NCBI GenBank assembly: GCA_963851085.1
Contig: CAWKNX010000010.1
Location: 496,001-560,000, forward strand
Reading direction: 5' to 3'
DNA: 64,000 nt
Source of the DNA: DATFVJ01 sp963851085
Lineage (GTDB): Bacteria > Actinomycetota > Actinomycetes > Streptosporangiales > Streptosporangiaceae
Part shown: positions 1 to 9,003 of the stretch, piece after piece
Numbering within the stretch: position 1 is the first letter of the stretch
Layout of the letters: every line of letters starts with the position of its first letter
Translations under genes and position numbers: made by a program
The notes under the pieces: generated by a model
The model's database searches: none
Told to the model about the DNA's origin: nothing
Seen by the model: the letters and a program-made list of their open reading frames with translations, nothing else

Positions 1-264
1 GCCGTTCACGCCCGGTGTGCCAGCCTTGGCGTGAAACGGCTGGCCGTCGGTGTTGGCTGCGTTGGGGTACGTGCCGAAGTAATGGTCGAAACTGACGTTC
101 TCCTGGAATATCACGACGACGTGCTTGATTGGCGTGCCGGTGCGGCCACCCGGTTGCTGGCTGAGCGGCGACGTGGTCGCGGCGGTCGCCGCGGCGGCGC
201 CACCTGCGACGGCGAGGGCACCTGCCGCGCCGAGCGCGAGTGCACCCTTGAGAGACTTGCGCAT
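1..264 (-). CDS. Secreted phosphoesterase (phospholipase C/acid phosphatase family), N-terminal part
   Basis: The reverse strand stays open for 88 codons from an ATG at 264 to the window edge, so only the N-terminus is seen. GGAGG lies six bases upstream of the ATG. Residues 1-30 form a Sec-type signal peptide (MRKS followed by an Ala/Gly-rich core). Near residue 50 comes HVVVIFQENVSFDHYFGTYP, the metal-site opening motif of the phosphoesterase family (PF04185) that contains bacterial phospholipases C and acid phosphatases. Substrate cannot be told from this fragment. It is divergent from the acyltransferase at 539. Confidence 0.8.
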   Translation of the reverse strand, partial: MRKSLKGALALGAAGALAVAGGAAAATAATTSPLSQQPGGRTGTPIKHVVVIFQENVSFDHYFGTYPNAANTDGQPFHAKAGTPGVNG

Positions 265-469
265 CCATAACCTCCCTGGTCAATGCCACGCCGACAATGG
301 CCGGGTCAGGATCCGGGCAAGTGAACAGGACGGTGCTTGCAGGCAAATTCACGAGCAATTCTGCTGACCGATGACAGTATGCCTGCCACGCCCATCTGGT
401 TCGGTGTCCGGCCGGGGTTCGGCGGGGGCTCGGCGGCCCGCCCGGAAGTGCCCAGGGCCAGAGTCTTTC

Positions 470-498
470 TTGACCATATGCTGACTGTTTGCTGGTAA
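470..498 (+). promoter_or_regulatory. Candidate promoter for the acyltransferase gene
   Basis: TTGACC (470-475) is followed after 17 bases by TGGTAA (493-498). The -35 is good and the -10 is weak. A start near 505 would leave the upstream TTG codon at 503 untranscribed and favours the GTG at 539 as the start. Confidence 0.35.
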
Positions 499-538
499 GT
501 GCTTGCCCTGCGGGTCCGGGGCGGTAGCCTGCCCCTCC

Positions 539-2185
539 GTGTCCGATTCAGCAAGTGCCACAGTCGCCTCGGTCCGGCAGGCACCGGTGGGCGCACCGGG
601 GCCGCGGCTCGGCTGGCTGGACGCGTTGCGCGGGATAGCCGTGCTCTTCGTCGTCTTCGAGCACCTCAGCTTCAGCGAGATGACCGGTGTTCGCGCCGCG
701 ATCAGCCCGTGGTTTTCCCCCGGTCTGTACGGGATCATGGTGTTCTTCATGGTCAGCGGCTACATCGTGCCCGCATCTCTCGAGCGACGCGGCAGCGTGC
801 GCCGATTCTGGGTCAGCCGGGTGTTCCGCCTCTACCCCCTGTTCGTGGTCGCGGTCATGATCAAGATCGTGCTGGCCAGCTTCCATCTGGCCACCAACAC
901 GGTGAGCGACGTCGGTGCGTCGGCGGTGGGGCACATCCTGATGCTTCAGGACCTCCTCGGCGTCCCCAACATGATCAATGTGCTGTGGACGCTGTCCTTC
1001 GAGATGGCGTTCTACCTGCTTGTCACCTTCCTGTTCGTGGCGGGGGTTCACCAGCGGAGCGCGCGGCTCGCGGCCGGCTTCGCGGCCGCCTCCGTCGCAG
1101 GCGGGGCGATCTTGCCCCAGGCGGCGCTATCGCACAGCTTCGCCGGGACCCGCGCGGTAGCCACGGCCGTGACCGTGCTGGTCCTCGTGAGCCTGGCAGG
1201 CGCCGTGAGCGGTCGTCGCGGTCCGCGTACCGCTGGCGCGGCACTGGCGGGAGGCACGGCGCTGGTCTTGCTCTCGTTCAACAGCCGGGTGAACGCATGG
1301 GAGGGATTCGCGATCCTGGCGGCCATGTTCACCGGAACTGTCATGTGCCGGGCGGATCGTGGCCAGATCAGCTGGGCCAAGGCAGTTGGCACGGCGGGCA
1401 CCGTGTGCCTGCTCGCGGTGACCAGCGGATGGTGGCACCTGGCACAGCACAGGGGCGCGATGACGGCGGTGTACCAGCGTCAGTGGGCGATATCGAGCCT
1501 GCTCGCGGCGGCGACGTTCGCGGCCGGGATGGCATGGCGCAAGCGTGACATGCCGCGCCTCCTGACGTGGCTCGGCATGATCAGCTACTCGGTGTACCTC
1601 ATCCACATGCTCATGATCGACGTCCTTGTTCGGCTCCCGTGGACGCGGACGCGGCCCTCGCTGCCCGTCCAGGTTGCGATAACGGTGGCCTTCCTGTGCC
1701 TGCTGCTCGGCTGCTGCGCGATGACATACCGGTTCGTGGAGGCGCCAATGCAGCGGGTGGGCCGGCGTGTCGCTGCCCGCCTGGAGTCCAGGTTCGGTCC
1801 GGACCTGCTCAGCGCCGCGCGGAGCGGGCCGCGGCTTCCGCCGTCATCCCGGCCGGCGGCTGACGGCGCCCTGGCCGGGCCCCTCCTCGGCACGGGTGCC
1901 CGTACCGGTGCCGGGCGGGCTGGTCGCACCGGGCGGGCTGGTGGCACCGGGGTGCGCGCCGTGGCCAGGAAGGACGTGCCACGCGGTGAGCACCTCGGCG
2001 AGGCCGGGCGTGAGTGGCAGCGACGCGAGCCCGGCTGGGCTGACCCAGCGAACGTCCGCGGCATCGTCACCGGCGGCAAGTTCGCCGCCGGTGGGGACGG
2101 CTTCGTAGTCGCGAATGTCGAACACCGCGCCGCCCGGCGCTGGCCGCTCGACGGCCCCGACGAGCGCCCCGGGCACGATGGATAG
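539..2185 (+). CDS. Membrane acyltransferase, acyltransferase-3 family (OafA/YrhL-like)
   Basis: The core starts GWLDALRGIAVLFVVFEH, with R and H at the positions typical of acyltransferase-3 proteins, and continues through about ten hydrophobic segments to FVEAPMQR, the usual end of the family. Such proteins O-acylate cell-surface glycans or secondary metabolites from the membrane. The start is uncertain: GTG 539 is preferred because a candidate promoter lies at 470-498, and TTG 503 is the alternative. After about 1860 the frame stays open for a further 100 Gly/Arg/Ala-rich codons that run antisense through the NUDIX gene. This tail shows no family similarity and is probably either dispensable or the result of a lost stop. 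Confidence 0.75.
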   Translation: MSDSASATVASVRQAPVGAPGPRLGWLDALRGIAVLFVVFEHLSFSEMTGVRAAISPWFSPGLYGIMVFFMVSGYIVPASLERRGSVRRFWVSRVFRLYPLFVVAVMIKIVLASFHLATNTVSDVGASAVGHILMLQDLLGVPNMINVLWTLSFEMAFYLLVTFLFVAGVHQRSARLAAGFAAASVAGGAILPQAALSHSFAGTRAVATAVTVLVLVSLAGAVSGRRGPRTAGAALAGGTALVLLSFNSRVNAWEGFAILAAMFTGTVMCRADRGQISWAKAVGTAGTVCLLAVTSGWWHLAQHRGAMTAVYQRQWAISSLLAAATFAAGMAWRKRDMPRLLTWLGMISYSVYLIHMLMIDVLVRLPWTRTRPSLPVQVAITVAFLCLLLGCCAMTYRFVEAPMQRVGRRVAARLESRFGPDLLSAARSGPRLPPSSRPAADGALAGPLLGTGARTGAGRAGRTGRAGGTGVRAVARKDVPRGEHLGEAGREWQRREPGWADPANVRGIVTGGKFAAGGDGFVVANVEHRAARRWPLDGPDERPGHDG

Positions 2186-2365
2186 CCCGGTCTCCTCGGC
2201 GATCTCACGGACGACGGCGGCGTGATCGCTCTCCCCGGCTTCGACCCGCCCGCCGGGCAGCGACCACAGACCTTCGCCCGGTGGGTGGCCACGCCGGATT
2301 AGCAGGAGCCTGCCGTGAGCGTCCCATATCACCGCGCCGACGCAGCGGATACGTTGTGCTCGCAC
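1844..2365 (-). CDS. NUDIX hydrolase
   Basis: A 173-residue protein with a complete Nudix box (GRVEAGES...REIAEETGL, matching G-x5-E-x7-REU-x-EE-x-GU) at about residues 38-60. These enzymes hydrolyse nucleoside diphosphates linked to another moiety using a Mg-binding Glu cluster. The fold is complete by about residue 135. The remainder is a Gly/Thr/Pro-rich tail with a duplicated GATSPP unit. The last 342 bases overlap the convergent acyltransferase reading frame. Substrate is unknown. Confidence 0.85.
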   Translation of the reverse strand: MRAQRIRCVGAVIWDAHGRLLLIRRGHPPGEGLWSLPGGRVEAGESDHAAVVREIAEETGLSIVPGALVGAVERPAPGGAVFDIRDYEAVPTGGELAAGDDAADVRWVSPAGLASLPLTPGLAEVLTAWHVLPGHGAHPGATSPPGATSPPGTGTGTRAEEGPGQGAVSRRPG

Positions 2366-2540
2366 GAGGGCAGTATCCCCATTGCCGAGTCCGTTGTCGT
2401 GCCGGAGCTCAGACGGCCCCGCATCAGCGGCTCAACGCGTCCGTGACATCCGCAGGGTCCGGTGCCCGCGCCGGTGACAAGACGCAGGTTGCGGTGCGGC
2501 CACTTGACGTACGGCCGCAGACGGAAGAACTTGTGTAGTC

Positions 2541-3173
2541 ATGAAGACGGCGCCAAACTGTCCTCGCTGCGGCAGCCCGGTTCATGAACCAAACGCGTGG
2601 ACTAGCGCGTGGCGCTGCGAGGTGCACGGTGACGTGCATCCGCTGTTTCCCGCGTATCCGCCGTCACGCGAAGGCATGGAGGCGCTGCTGCGGACCGCCG
2701 CGGTTCCGGTGTGGCTGCCCTGGCCATTGCCGGTCGGCTGGCTGGTGACCGGCTTTGCCGGCGCTGGCGACGAGCGCGTGGGGGCCCGTGCCTGCGTGGT
2801 CGCCCTTTCTGGGCCGAATCCGGTCGGCGGGCCTGGCGACCTGCTTGTTGTCGCGGAGGAACCCGGTGTCGGGCTTGGCGCCAGGCTGGCGGGCCTCGAC
2901 GGTCCTGACCCTGGTCAGGATTTCGCGGCCAAACCGCCGTATACGACATTTCAGTACGGTGGGCACGAGTTCCCGCTGTGGCACGTGCCGGCGCCGGACT
3001 GCGCGGTGTTCGCGGGCGAGGCGATGGGAAACTGGCTGTGGGCGGTGCTGTGGCCGGACAGCGCGGGAGTGCTGCTCGTGGAAACGCTGACCCTGCGGGA
3101 TCTCCGGGATCCCGGTCAAGATCTGGACGTGCCTTTCGGCGCGATCTCGCCCCGGCTGCCCAAGGCGAGTTAG
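2541..3173 (+). CDS. DUF6758-like protein with N-terminal zinc-ribbon-like motif
   Basis: A 210-residue soluble protein. It starts MKTAPNCPRCGSPVHEP and has a further Cys and His about 15 residues on (CEVHGDVH), suggesting a small zinc ribbon. The rest is acidic and Gly/Pro-rich, with no catalytic motif I recognise. Streptomycetes carry a similar protein next to a PHP-domain gene, which is the neighbour here at 3302, and I assign the family from that memory. Function is unknown. It stands between the divergent NUDIX gene and the PHP gene on the same strand. Confidence 0.7.
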   Translation: MKTAPNCPRCGSPVHEPNAWTSAWRCEVHGDVHPLFPAYPPSREGMEALLRTAAVPVWLPWPLPVGWLVTGFAGAGDERVGARACVVALSGPNPVGGPGDLLVVAEEPGVGLGARLAGLDGPDPGQDFAAKPPYTTFQYGGHEFPLWHVPAPDCAVFAGEAMGNWLWAVLWPDSAGVLLVETLTLRDLRDPGQDLDVPFGAISPRLPKAS

Positions 3174-3301
3174 GCCGGTCGCACCCGGCCGCCGAGTCTG
3201 CCACGGTCCAAGCGGCACGCGGCACCGTGCTTGCCGTGCGCGCCCGCGGCACGACGCGAGCCCAGCGGTCCCAATTGCCTGGTGCTCTACCATCGGCTGT
3301 G

Positions 3302-4156
3302 GTGCGTATCGACTTGCACGTCCACAGCAGCGCCTCCGACGGTACCGACCCGCCGGCCGAAGTGATGCGCCGCGCGCATGCGGCGGGCGTCGACGTCGTC
3401 GCCCTGACCGACCATGACACGACGGCGGGTCTGGGAGAGGCCGCGCGCGCACTGCCGAGCGGGCTCACCCTTGTCCCTGGCATCGAATTGTCCAGCCTTA
3501 TGGACTCCCGCAGCGTGCACCTGCTCGGTTACCTCTTCGATCCCGCTGATCCCGATCTGGCGGAAGAATGCGCCAAGATCCGCGAGTCCAGGCGTGAGCG
3601 TGCTCGGGGCATGGTGGCGCGGCTTCGCGCGCTCGGCGTTCCTGTGACCTGGCAGCAGGTCACGCAGATCGCGGATGGCGGCACCGTGGGCCGCCCGCAC
3701 ATTGCCCGTGCGATGCTGGCCGCCGGTGCGATCCGCCGATTCGATGACGCGTTCACGAAGGACTGGATCGCACCGGGTGGCCGGGCCTACGTGGACAGGT
3801 ACGCACCGCCCCCGGCGCGGGCAATCGGCCTGGTCCGGGCGGCCGGAGGAGTGACGGCGCTCGCCCACCCCCGTGGCGGGCGTGGCGGCTCCCGGCTTTC
3901 CATGGAGCGGATCGCCGAGCTTGCGGAGGCCGGGCTCGCCGGGGTCGAGGTCGACCATCCCGATCACAACCAGGCACAACGGGCCGAGTTGCGCCGTGAG
4001 GCCGGTGAACTCGGCCTGCTTGTGCTCGGGTCAAGTGACGACCACGGGAGCATCACCGGCCACAGGATCGGCCGCGAGACGACGTCGCCGGGCGACTATC
4101 AGCGCCTGGCCGCGCTCGCCACGGGCGCGAAGCCGATACCAGGCCCGCCCGCATAG
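3302..4156 (+). CDS. PHP-domain phosphoesterase (YciV/RNase AM-like)
   Basis: A PHP-fold metal-dependent phosphoesterase. It has DLHVHSSASDGT at the N-terminus, ALTDHDTTAG near residue 40, PGIELSS near 60 and GSSDDHG near 245, which are the metal ligands of the trinuclear site. The order and spacing match the YciV branch, whose members hydrolyse 3',5'-nucleoside bisphosphates and trim 5' ends of RNA. The start is placed at GTG 3302, directly before the conserved RIDLHVH. GTG 3299 is equally possible, and no clear Shine-Dalgarno is seen. About 284 residues, normal for the family. Confidence 0.85.
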   Translation: MRIDLHVHSSASDGTDPPAEVMRRAHAAGVDVVALTDHDTTAGLGEAARALPSGLTLVPGIELSSLMDSRSVHLLGYLFDPADPDLAEECAKIRESRRERARGMVARLRALGVPVTWQQVTQIADGGTVGRPHIARAMLAAGAIRRFDDAFTKDWIAPGGRAYVDRYAPPPARAIGLVRAAGGVTALAHPRGGRGGSRLSMERIAELAEAGLAGVEVDHPDHNQAQRAELRREAGELGLLVLGSSDDHGSITGHRIGRETTSPGDYQRLAALATGAKPIPGPPA

Positions 4157-4250
4157 CCCGGCGCACCCCGTCGTGCCCCGCCCGCATAACCCGTCGCACC
4201 CCGCCTGACTCAAGATCAACTTCGAGATCCCAAGGGCGGCGGGGTAATGA

Positions 4251-4300
4251 CAGCGATGGGCCATTGCTGCTGCCGGAGTAGCAGCAATGGGCCATCGCTG
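4251..4300. repeat. Paired 19-bp palindromes forming a large inverted repeat
   Basis: Two copies of the palindrome CAGCRATGGNCCATYGCTG lie at 4251-4269 and 4282-4300. Together they form an inverted repeat with 21-base arms and 20 matched pairs around a 9-base centre. Other copies lie at 4482, 42869 and, degenerate, 62298. Confidence 0.7.
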
Positions 4301-4371
4301 CTGTGATCCGGCGCCCAACGGGCCATAAATCACGATCCAGGCAATAACAGCGGCCCGGGCAGCGCCGGGCC

Positions 4372-4428
4372 TTCATGATCGCGGTAACTTTTTCGAAAAT
4401 GCTTCGAAAAAGTTACCGCGATCATGAA
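4372..4428. repeat. 57-bp palindromic repeat, copy 1
   Basis: Perfect 26-base arms (4372-4397 and 4403-4428) around AATGC. The outer arm TTCATGATCGCGGTAACT is identical in copies at 38139-38195 and 51634-51690, and all three are exactly 57 bases long. It lies between convergent genes and could act as a bidirectional terminator, but its conservation in sequence goes beyond what a terminator needs. Confidence 0.85.
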
Positions 4429-4481
4429 ATGAAAGCGCCGCGAGCGGGGCGATGGTACATATTGGCGCCGTGCTATTACCC

Positions 4482-4500
4482 CAGCAATGGACCATCGCGG
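4482..4500. repeat. 19-bp palindrome, copy 3
   Basis: CAGCAATGG-A-CCATCGCGG, differing from the family consensus only at the second-last base. The flanks TACC and GGTA extend the symmetry. Confidence 0.55.
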
Positions 4501-5448
4501 GGGTAGAGGTGAGTGCTTGGCGAGGCGTGCGGCGGCATGGAGGTGCGGCGGCCGGGCGATGCGGGTGGTGGCCGGGTGGTGGCCGGGCGATGCGGGTGGT
4601 GGCGATGCGGGTGGTTCAGGGCTCGTCGGGGAGCGTGCCTTGCGGCAGGAGGGGCAGCGAGCGCAGGCGCCGCCCAGTGGCCGCGAAAATGGCGTTTGCC
4701 AGTGCGGGCGCTACCGCGATGAGGGGTGTCTCGCCGGCGCCCGCGGGCGGGACGTCCCTGCGGTCGACGAGGATCACGTCGATCGGTGGCACGTCGCTGA
4801 AGCGGGGCACCCGGTACTGGGAAAGCGACGCGTTCAGGATTGTGCCCTCGTCGAAATGGACGGCCTCGAACAGCGCACCACCAAGGGCCATCACGGTCGC
4901 GCCCTCGATCTGGTTCACGACGTTGTCCGGGTTCACGATCGCGCCACAATCGTAGGCGGTCACGATCCTGTGCACGTCAAGCCGACCCGATTGAGTCACG
5001 CTCACCTCGGCGCACGTGGCCACCCGGCCGTCCTTCTCCATGCCGCACGCGATCCCCAGGCCGTGTCGGCCCCGCCGGGCGGGCGCACCGCCGGGCACCG
5101 CGGCCGAGCCGCCCCGCTCGACACGTCCGGCCCAGCCGGCCCGGCCCGGCGGCGGCACGCAGCACCGCCGCGAGCCGGTCATCGTCCAGGTGCCGCAGCC
5201 GAAATTCCAGCGGGTCAACGCCGAGTTCATGCGCGAGCTCATCCATGTGCGACTCGCGGGCGAAGTTGTTCGCGGTCGCGGCGAGCGCACGGTAGGAGCC
5301 CTGTGGCAACGGCGATTCCGCTGGCTGGAAGACAATCTGCTGGGCCGGCACCCGGTAGGGCGTGCGGATGCCCGCACCGCCGGAATTGAGGTTGGTGAAC
5401 TCCCAGGCGGTGAGCGTGGCGATCCCTGCGTGCTGGCCAGCAGCCTCC

Positions 5449-5623
5449 GGGCCAGCCGCGCCAGTGCCATGGCCGGCAGCCGCGCCGACGTCTGGGCCAG
5501 CCGCGCCAGTGCCATGGCCGGCAGCCGCGCCGACGTCTGGGCCAGCCGCGCCAGTGCCATGGCCGGCAGCCGCGCCGACGTCTGGGCCAGCCGCGCCAGT
5601 GCCATGGCCGGCAGCCGCGCCGA
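5449..5623. repeat. 45-bp tandem repeat (3.9 copies) inside the dehydrogenase gene
   Basis: Units start at 5449, 5494, 5539 and 5584 and are nearly identical. Forty-five bases is 15 codons, so copy number can change without altering frame. In the frame that continues into conserved dehydrogenase sequence each unit reads as an Ala/Gly-rich AAAGHGTGAAGPDVG. Confidence 0.9.
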
Positions 5624-6592
5624 CCGCCATCGACGGCAGCCGCGCCGAGAGCACTACCGCCCGCGGTTGCGCCGGTGCCGGCACCGCTGCGGACGTCGAT
5701 GACCGCGGCGGGCCGGAAATAGCCCCAGATAAACTCCTCTTCCCTGCTCCACTGCACCTTGACGGGCCGGCCCGCGGCCCTGGCCAGCCGGGCGGCCTCG
5801 GCCGCCACCAGGCCCGTGTGCTTTCCGCCGAAGCCGGAACCCGTTCCTGCGACGATCACCCGGACGTCCGATTCCGGGATACCGAGCGCCTCCGCGAGGT
5901 CACGCCTTACCCCGAACGGCCGCTGGGTGCCGGTCCACACCGTCAGCCGGCCACCGGACCATTCGGCAAGTGCCGCCCGCGGTTCGAGCGGTACGTGCGC
6001 GATGTAAGCGGTGGAGTACGTCGCCGCAAGCTGGACGTCAGCAGACTCGAGTGCGGCCGCGACGTCGCCGCACTCGTGGCGCAGCCGCCCGCCCCAGCCC
6101 TCGATGTCGAGCGGATGCGAGCGCAGGTGGCCGGCCAGGTCCCGTTCGCGCGGCTGAGCTGCCCGGTCCCATTCGGCGTCGATCAGCGCCACCGCACGCG
6201 CGGCGGTGAGCGGATCAGGACCCGCCACCCCGGCGAACGAGCCTTCGTGCACAACCACGACGCCGGATACCGCGCGAGCGCGGCGCAGGTCGGCGGCTCG
6301 CAGCGTCGCGCCGTACGCCGGCGGCCGCAGCACCTTGCCGTGCAGCATGCCGGGCAGCGTCAGATCCGACGTGAAACGCTTGGCCCCGGCCACCGCTGCC
6401 GCCGCTTCCCGTTTCAGCGTCGGCTGACCGGCTGTGCGCCAGGCCCGCCGGTCGGTGACCGGCGCGTCCGGAGCGGCCGTTACAGTCCGCCGTAGCCCGC
6501 GGAGCAGGTCACCATAGCTGATCGCGGCCCCAGCATTATCCTGATACGTGAGTCGCGGACTCACATCGAGCAGGGAGCGGCCCCCCGCAGGT

Positions 6593-6646
6593 CGGCGGGG
6601 GGATCCCGGGGGGTCGTCCCCCCGGGGCAATACAGTCTTAACGGCT
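6593..6646. repeat. Dispersed GC-rich element, copy in dehydrogenase gene
   Basis: Contains GGGGGGATCCCG, then GGGGGGTCGTCCCCCCGGGG, then CAATACAGTCTTAACGGCT. The last part recurs with one mismatch in uvrD2 (60772-60794). The middle part recurs in the 55.3-kb array and, reversed, in adnB. Confidence 0.75.
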
Positions 6647-7868
6647 GCCGCGGATGCGGCATCCTCTTGTGCGGGGGGGTCCTGGGCCATCGGGGTCTGG
6701 GGTGTCCCCGGGCGGTACGGTGTCCCCCCCGGGTGGCTCAGATCCCTAACGACTCCGTCGGCAGCACTCAGCTCGCCAGGATCGACCTCCATGCCGGTGG
6801 CCGCCAGGGCGATCAACGCCTGCCGGGCGGCGGCCGCGGCGGTAGCGAGGGCCTGCCCGGTGTCTGGCATGGACCTGCTGCCGAACGTGCCGATGTCGAA
6901 GGGGCAGATGTCGGTGTCGCCAAGCACCATCCGCACCGACGAAAGTGGCACGCCGAGTTCCTCCGCGACGAGCATGGCCAGCGCGGTCGTGTTGTCCTGG
7001 CCGACATCGACCTTTCCGGCGAACGCGGTGACCGAACCGTCCGCGCCGACATGGATCCAGACACCGCCGTTGGCCGGCCACGGCCCCTGCCGCCCGTTCG
7101 GTGCCGGCGGCAGCACGCAGACCAGCCCGTCAGGCAGCACGCTGAAGTAGTCGCGATCTTCGCCCGCCTGGAGATCCCATGGCGCAGCCGGCCCCGCGGC
7201 GGCGCTGGCCCTGGGGGCCACGGCGTCGTCGCCCGGTGCCACCACCGACCCCGCCTGCACGGAACCCGGCTGCACGGACTCTGCCTGCCCGGAGCCGCCG
7301 CGGCGCTCCGCAGTCCCATGATCGACGCGGCCTGCGGCAGCCGTTCGGCTTCCCGGGTTTCCGCAGCCTCATCAGGTCGCGCGGCGCCGGGCGGCCGGGG
7401 TGCCGCCTTGGTGCCGGCTGCCGCCCGCACGCCCCGCAGTATGCGGGGATAGGCGCAGCACCTGCAGATGTTCCCGTCGAGGGCGCGGATGATCCGCGCG
7501 TCTTCTGGATCGGGGTCAGCGGCGAGGAGCGCGGCCGCGGCGAGGACCATCCCCGGCGTGCAGTAACCGCATTGTGCGGCGCCGGCGGCCACCAGCGCGG
7601 CCTGTACCGGGTGTGGCGCTTCCCGCGGTGCGAGCCCTTCGATCGTGGTCACGGCACGGTCGGCCAGGCCGGTCAGCGGGGTGACGCACGCCCGCACGGG
7701 CTCGCCATCGGCGAGCACCGTGCACGCGCCGCAGGCGCCGACCGCGCAGCCGTACTTGGCGCCGGTCAGGCCAAGCTCCTCGCGCAGCACGATGAGCAGG
7801 CTCCGCTCCGGATCCGCCGGCACCGCGCGGGGTTCGCCGTTGACTGTCAGGTGGATCATCTGGGGCAT

Positions 7869-8220
7869 CGCGCCATTCTCCTGCCTCAGCGGCCGCGGGT
7901 GTAGCGGGCGCCGCCGCCCCTGCCCACGGGGCGGTTTCGCCAGCGCCGGGCATGGTCACGTGCTACGAGCCGCGGCGCGCCCGGTCGCCGGCCCACGGCC
8001 GGCGGGGTAAGGCCGAGCCGCCAGGCCGGCGGGGCCAGGATATCCGTGCGGGCATCGCACACCCGACCACCGGCCAAGATCATGCTGGGCGTGCCAAGAT
8101 GACTTCTGCACCGCCAGGACCTGCTGCGGCGGAATCCGGCCTGGCTGGCCCGGGTTCTGGCCGGCAGCACACCAATCCGAAGCGTGCGGAGTCCGAAGCG
8201 TGCGGAGGGAGAACACACAA
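7869..8220. other. Divergent intergenic region, no gene seen
   Basis: 352 bases between the divergent dehydrogenase and MBL-fold genes. The promoters of both must lie here, but no -35/-10 pair is convincing. Two GAAGCGTGCGGAG-like direct repeats occur at 8178-8206, the second providing the Shine-Dalgarno of the next gene. Confidence 0.5.
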
Positions 8221-8898
8221 GTGGCCACGCGCATTGACCGTGTCGTCTCGTCCGGGGTGCTGGTCGTAGACAGCGTTGACAGCACCGACCGCGACGACGC
8301 GGTCTCCAAGCAGGTGGAGAACAACACCTGGATCGTCGGTGACGACGAGGAAGTGATCGTGATCGACCCGGCACATGACGCCGCCGCGGTGCTCGACGCG
8401 GTCGGGGACCGCGAGGTGCTCGCGGTCATCTGCACGCACGGTCACTCGGATCATGTCACCGCGGCGCTCGATGTGGCCGAGCGGGACGAGGCGCCCATCG
8501 CGCTGCACCCCGACGACCACCTGGCGTGGCGGGGAGTGCATCCGGATTCCGATCCCGAGATCGAGATGGCCGACGGCGGCAGCTTCGAGGTCGCGGATGT
8601 CCGGCTCGAGGTGCTGCACACGCCCGGGCACAGCCGCGGCGCGGTCTGCATCTACTGCGAGGACCTGGGCGTGGTCTTCTCAGGTGACACACTGCTCAAG
8701 GGCCGGCCCGGGCCGCACGGCGACGGTTATCCCGATTTCCCTGGTCAGCTGACCTCGATCGGCGAGAACCTGCTGACTCTCCCAGGTAAGACCAGAGTGC
8801 TGCCCGGGCACGGGGAGGAAACCACCATCGAGGCCGAGGAGAAACGGTTCGACTCGTGGGTAGCGTCGGGACCGTCAGCTCTCGTCGCCGACAGCTGA
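8221..8898 (+). CDS. Metallo-beta-lactamase-fold hydrolase (glyoxalase II-like)
   Basis: A 225-residue MBL-fold protein with the binuclear metal motif THGHSDHV near residue 78, TPGHSRG near 137, SGDTLLKG near 157 and the final PGHGEETT near 200. This is the compact glyoxalase II/sulfur-dioxygenase-like group that hydrolyses thioesters or related substrates; exact substrate is unknown. GTG 8221 is chosen because GGAGGGA ends ten bases upstream and the residues before it (from GTG 8200) are not conserved-looking. The next gene follows after about 100 bases on the same strand. Confidence 0.85.
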   Translation: MATRIDRVVSSGVLVVDSVDSTDRDDAVSKQVENNTWIVGDDEEVIVIDPAHDAAAVLDAVGDREVLAVICTHGHSDHVTAALDVAERDEAPIALHPDDHLAWRGVHPDSDPEIEMADGGSFEVADVRLEVLHTPGHSRGAVCIYCEDLGVVFSGDTLLKGRPGPHGDGYPDFPGQLTSIGENLLTLPGKTRVLPGHGEETTIEAEEKRFDSWVASGPSALVADS

Positions 8899-9003
8899 TC
8901 GCCGGGTTCAGCCGCCCGGCAGGCCGGTCCGACGCTGATCGCAGTTATCCACAGGGGGCCGCCGGTGGCGCCGGTAGGCGGCAGGTTAGGCGAGGATAGG
9001 CGC

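Larger units (their letters stand above)
4157..4615. other. Repeat-rich convergent intergenic region
   Basis: No credible gene. The 459 bases between the convergent PHP and dehydrogenase genes hold three copies of a 19-bp palindrome (4251-4269, 4282-4300, 4482-4500) and one 57-bp palindrome (4372-4428), each listed separately. The last 100 bases are G-rich direct repeats of GCGATGCGGGTGGTGGCC type. Confidence 0.7.
4616..7868 (-). pseudogene. Frameshifted [2Fe-2S]/molybdopterin dehydrogenase (xanthine dehydrogenase family, fused subunits)
   Basis: Starting at ATG 7868 (AGGAGA upstream), residues 1-150 form a complete [2Fe-2S] subunit with CAVGACGAC, CGYCTPG and NICRCC cluster motifs. Molybdopterin-domain sequence follows in other frames: GKVDVGQDNTTALA, GTGSGFGGK and YFRPAAVIDVR, then TAWEFTNLNSGGAG and PLPQGSYRALAATAN, and at the C-terminus GAGETPLIAVAPALANAI with the GxGE active-site Glu. 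Domain order (Mo half-site before hammerhead) resembles the isoquinoline-oxidoreductase large subunit fused to its Fe-S subunit. Reading frame must change near 7300, in the 45-bp repeat array (about 5630) and near 5150. Two inserted low-complexity stretches (6593-6700 and 5449-5623) lie between domains. All catalytic motifs survive, so either the indels are assembly errors or loss is recent. Confidence 0.75.

Noticed and set aside
8945..8953. TTATCCACA, a perfect DnaA box
   Set aside because: A single copy without neighbours or an AT-rich unwinding region; chance occurrence is likely and no origin genes are near.
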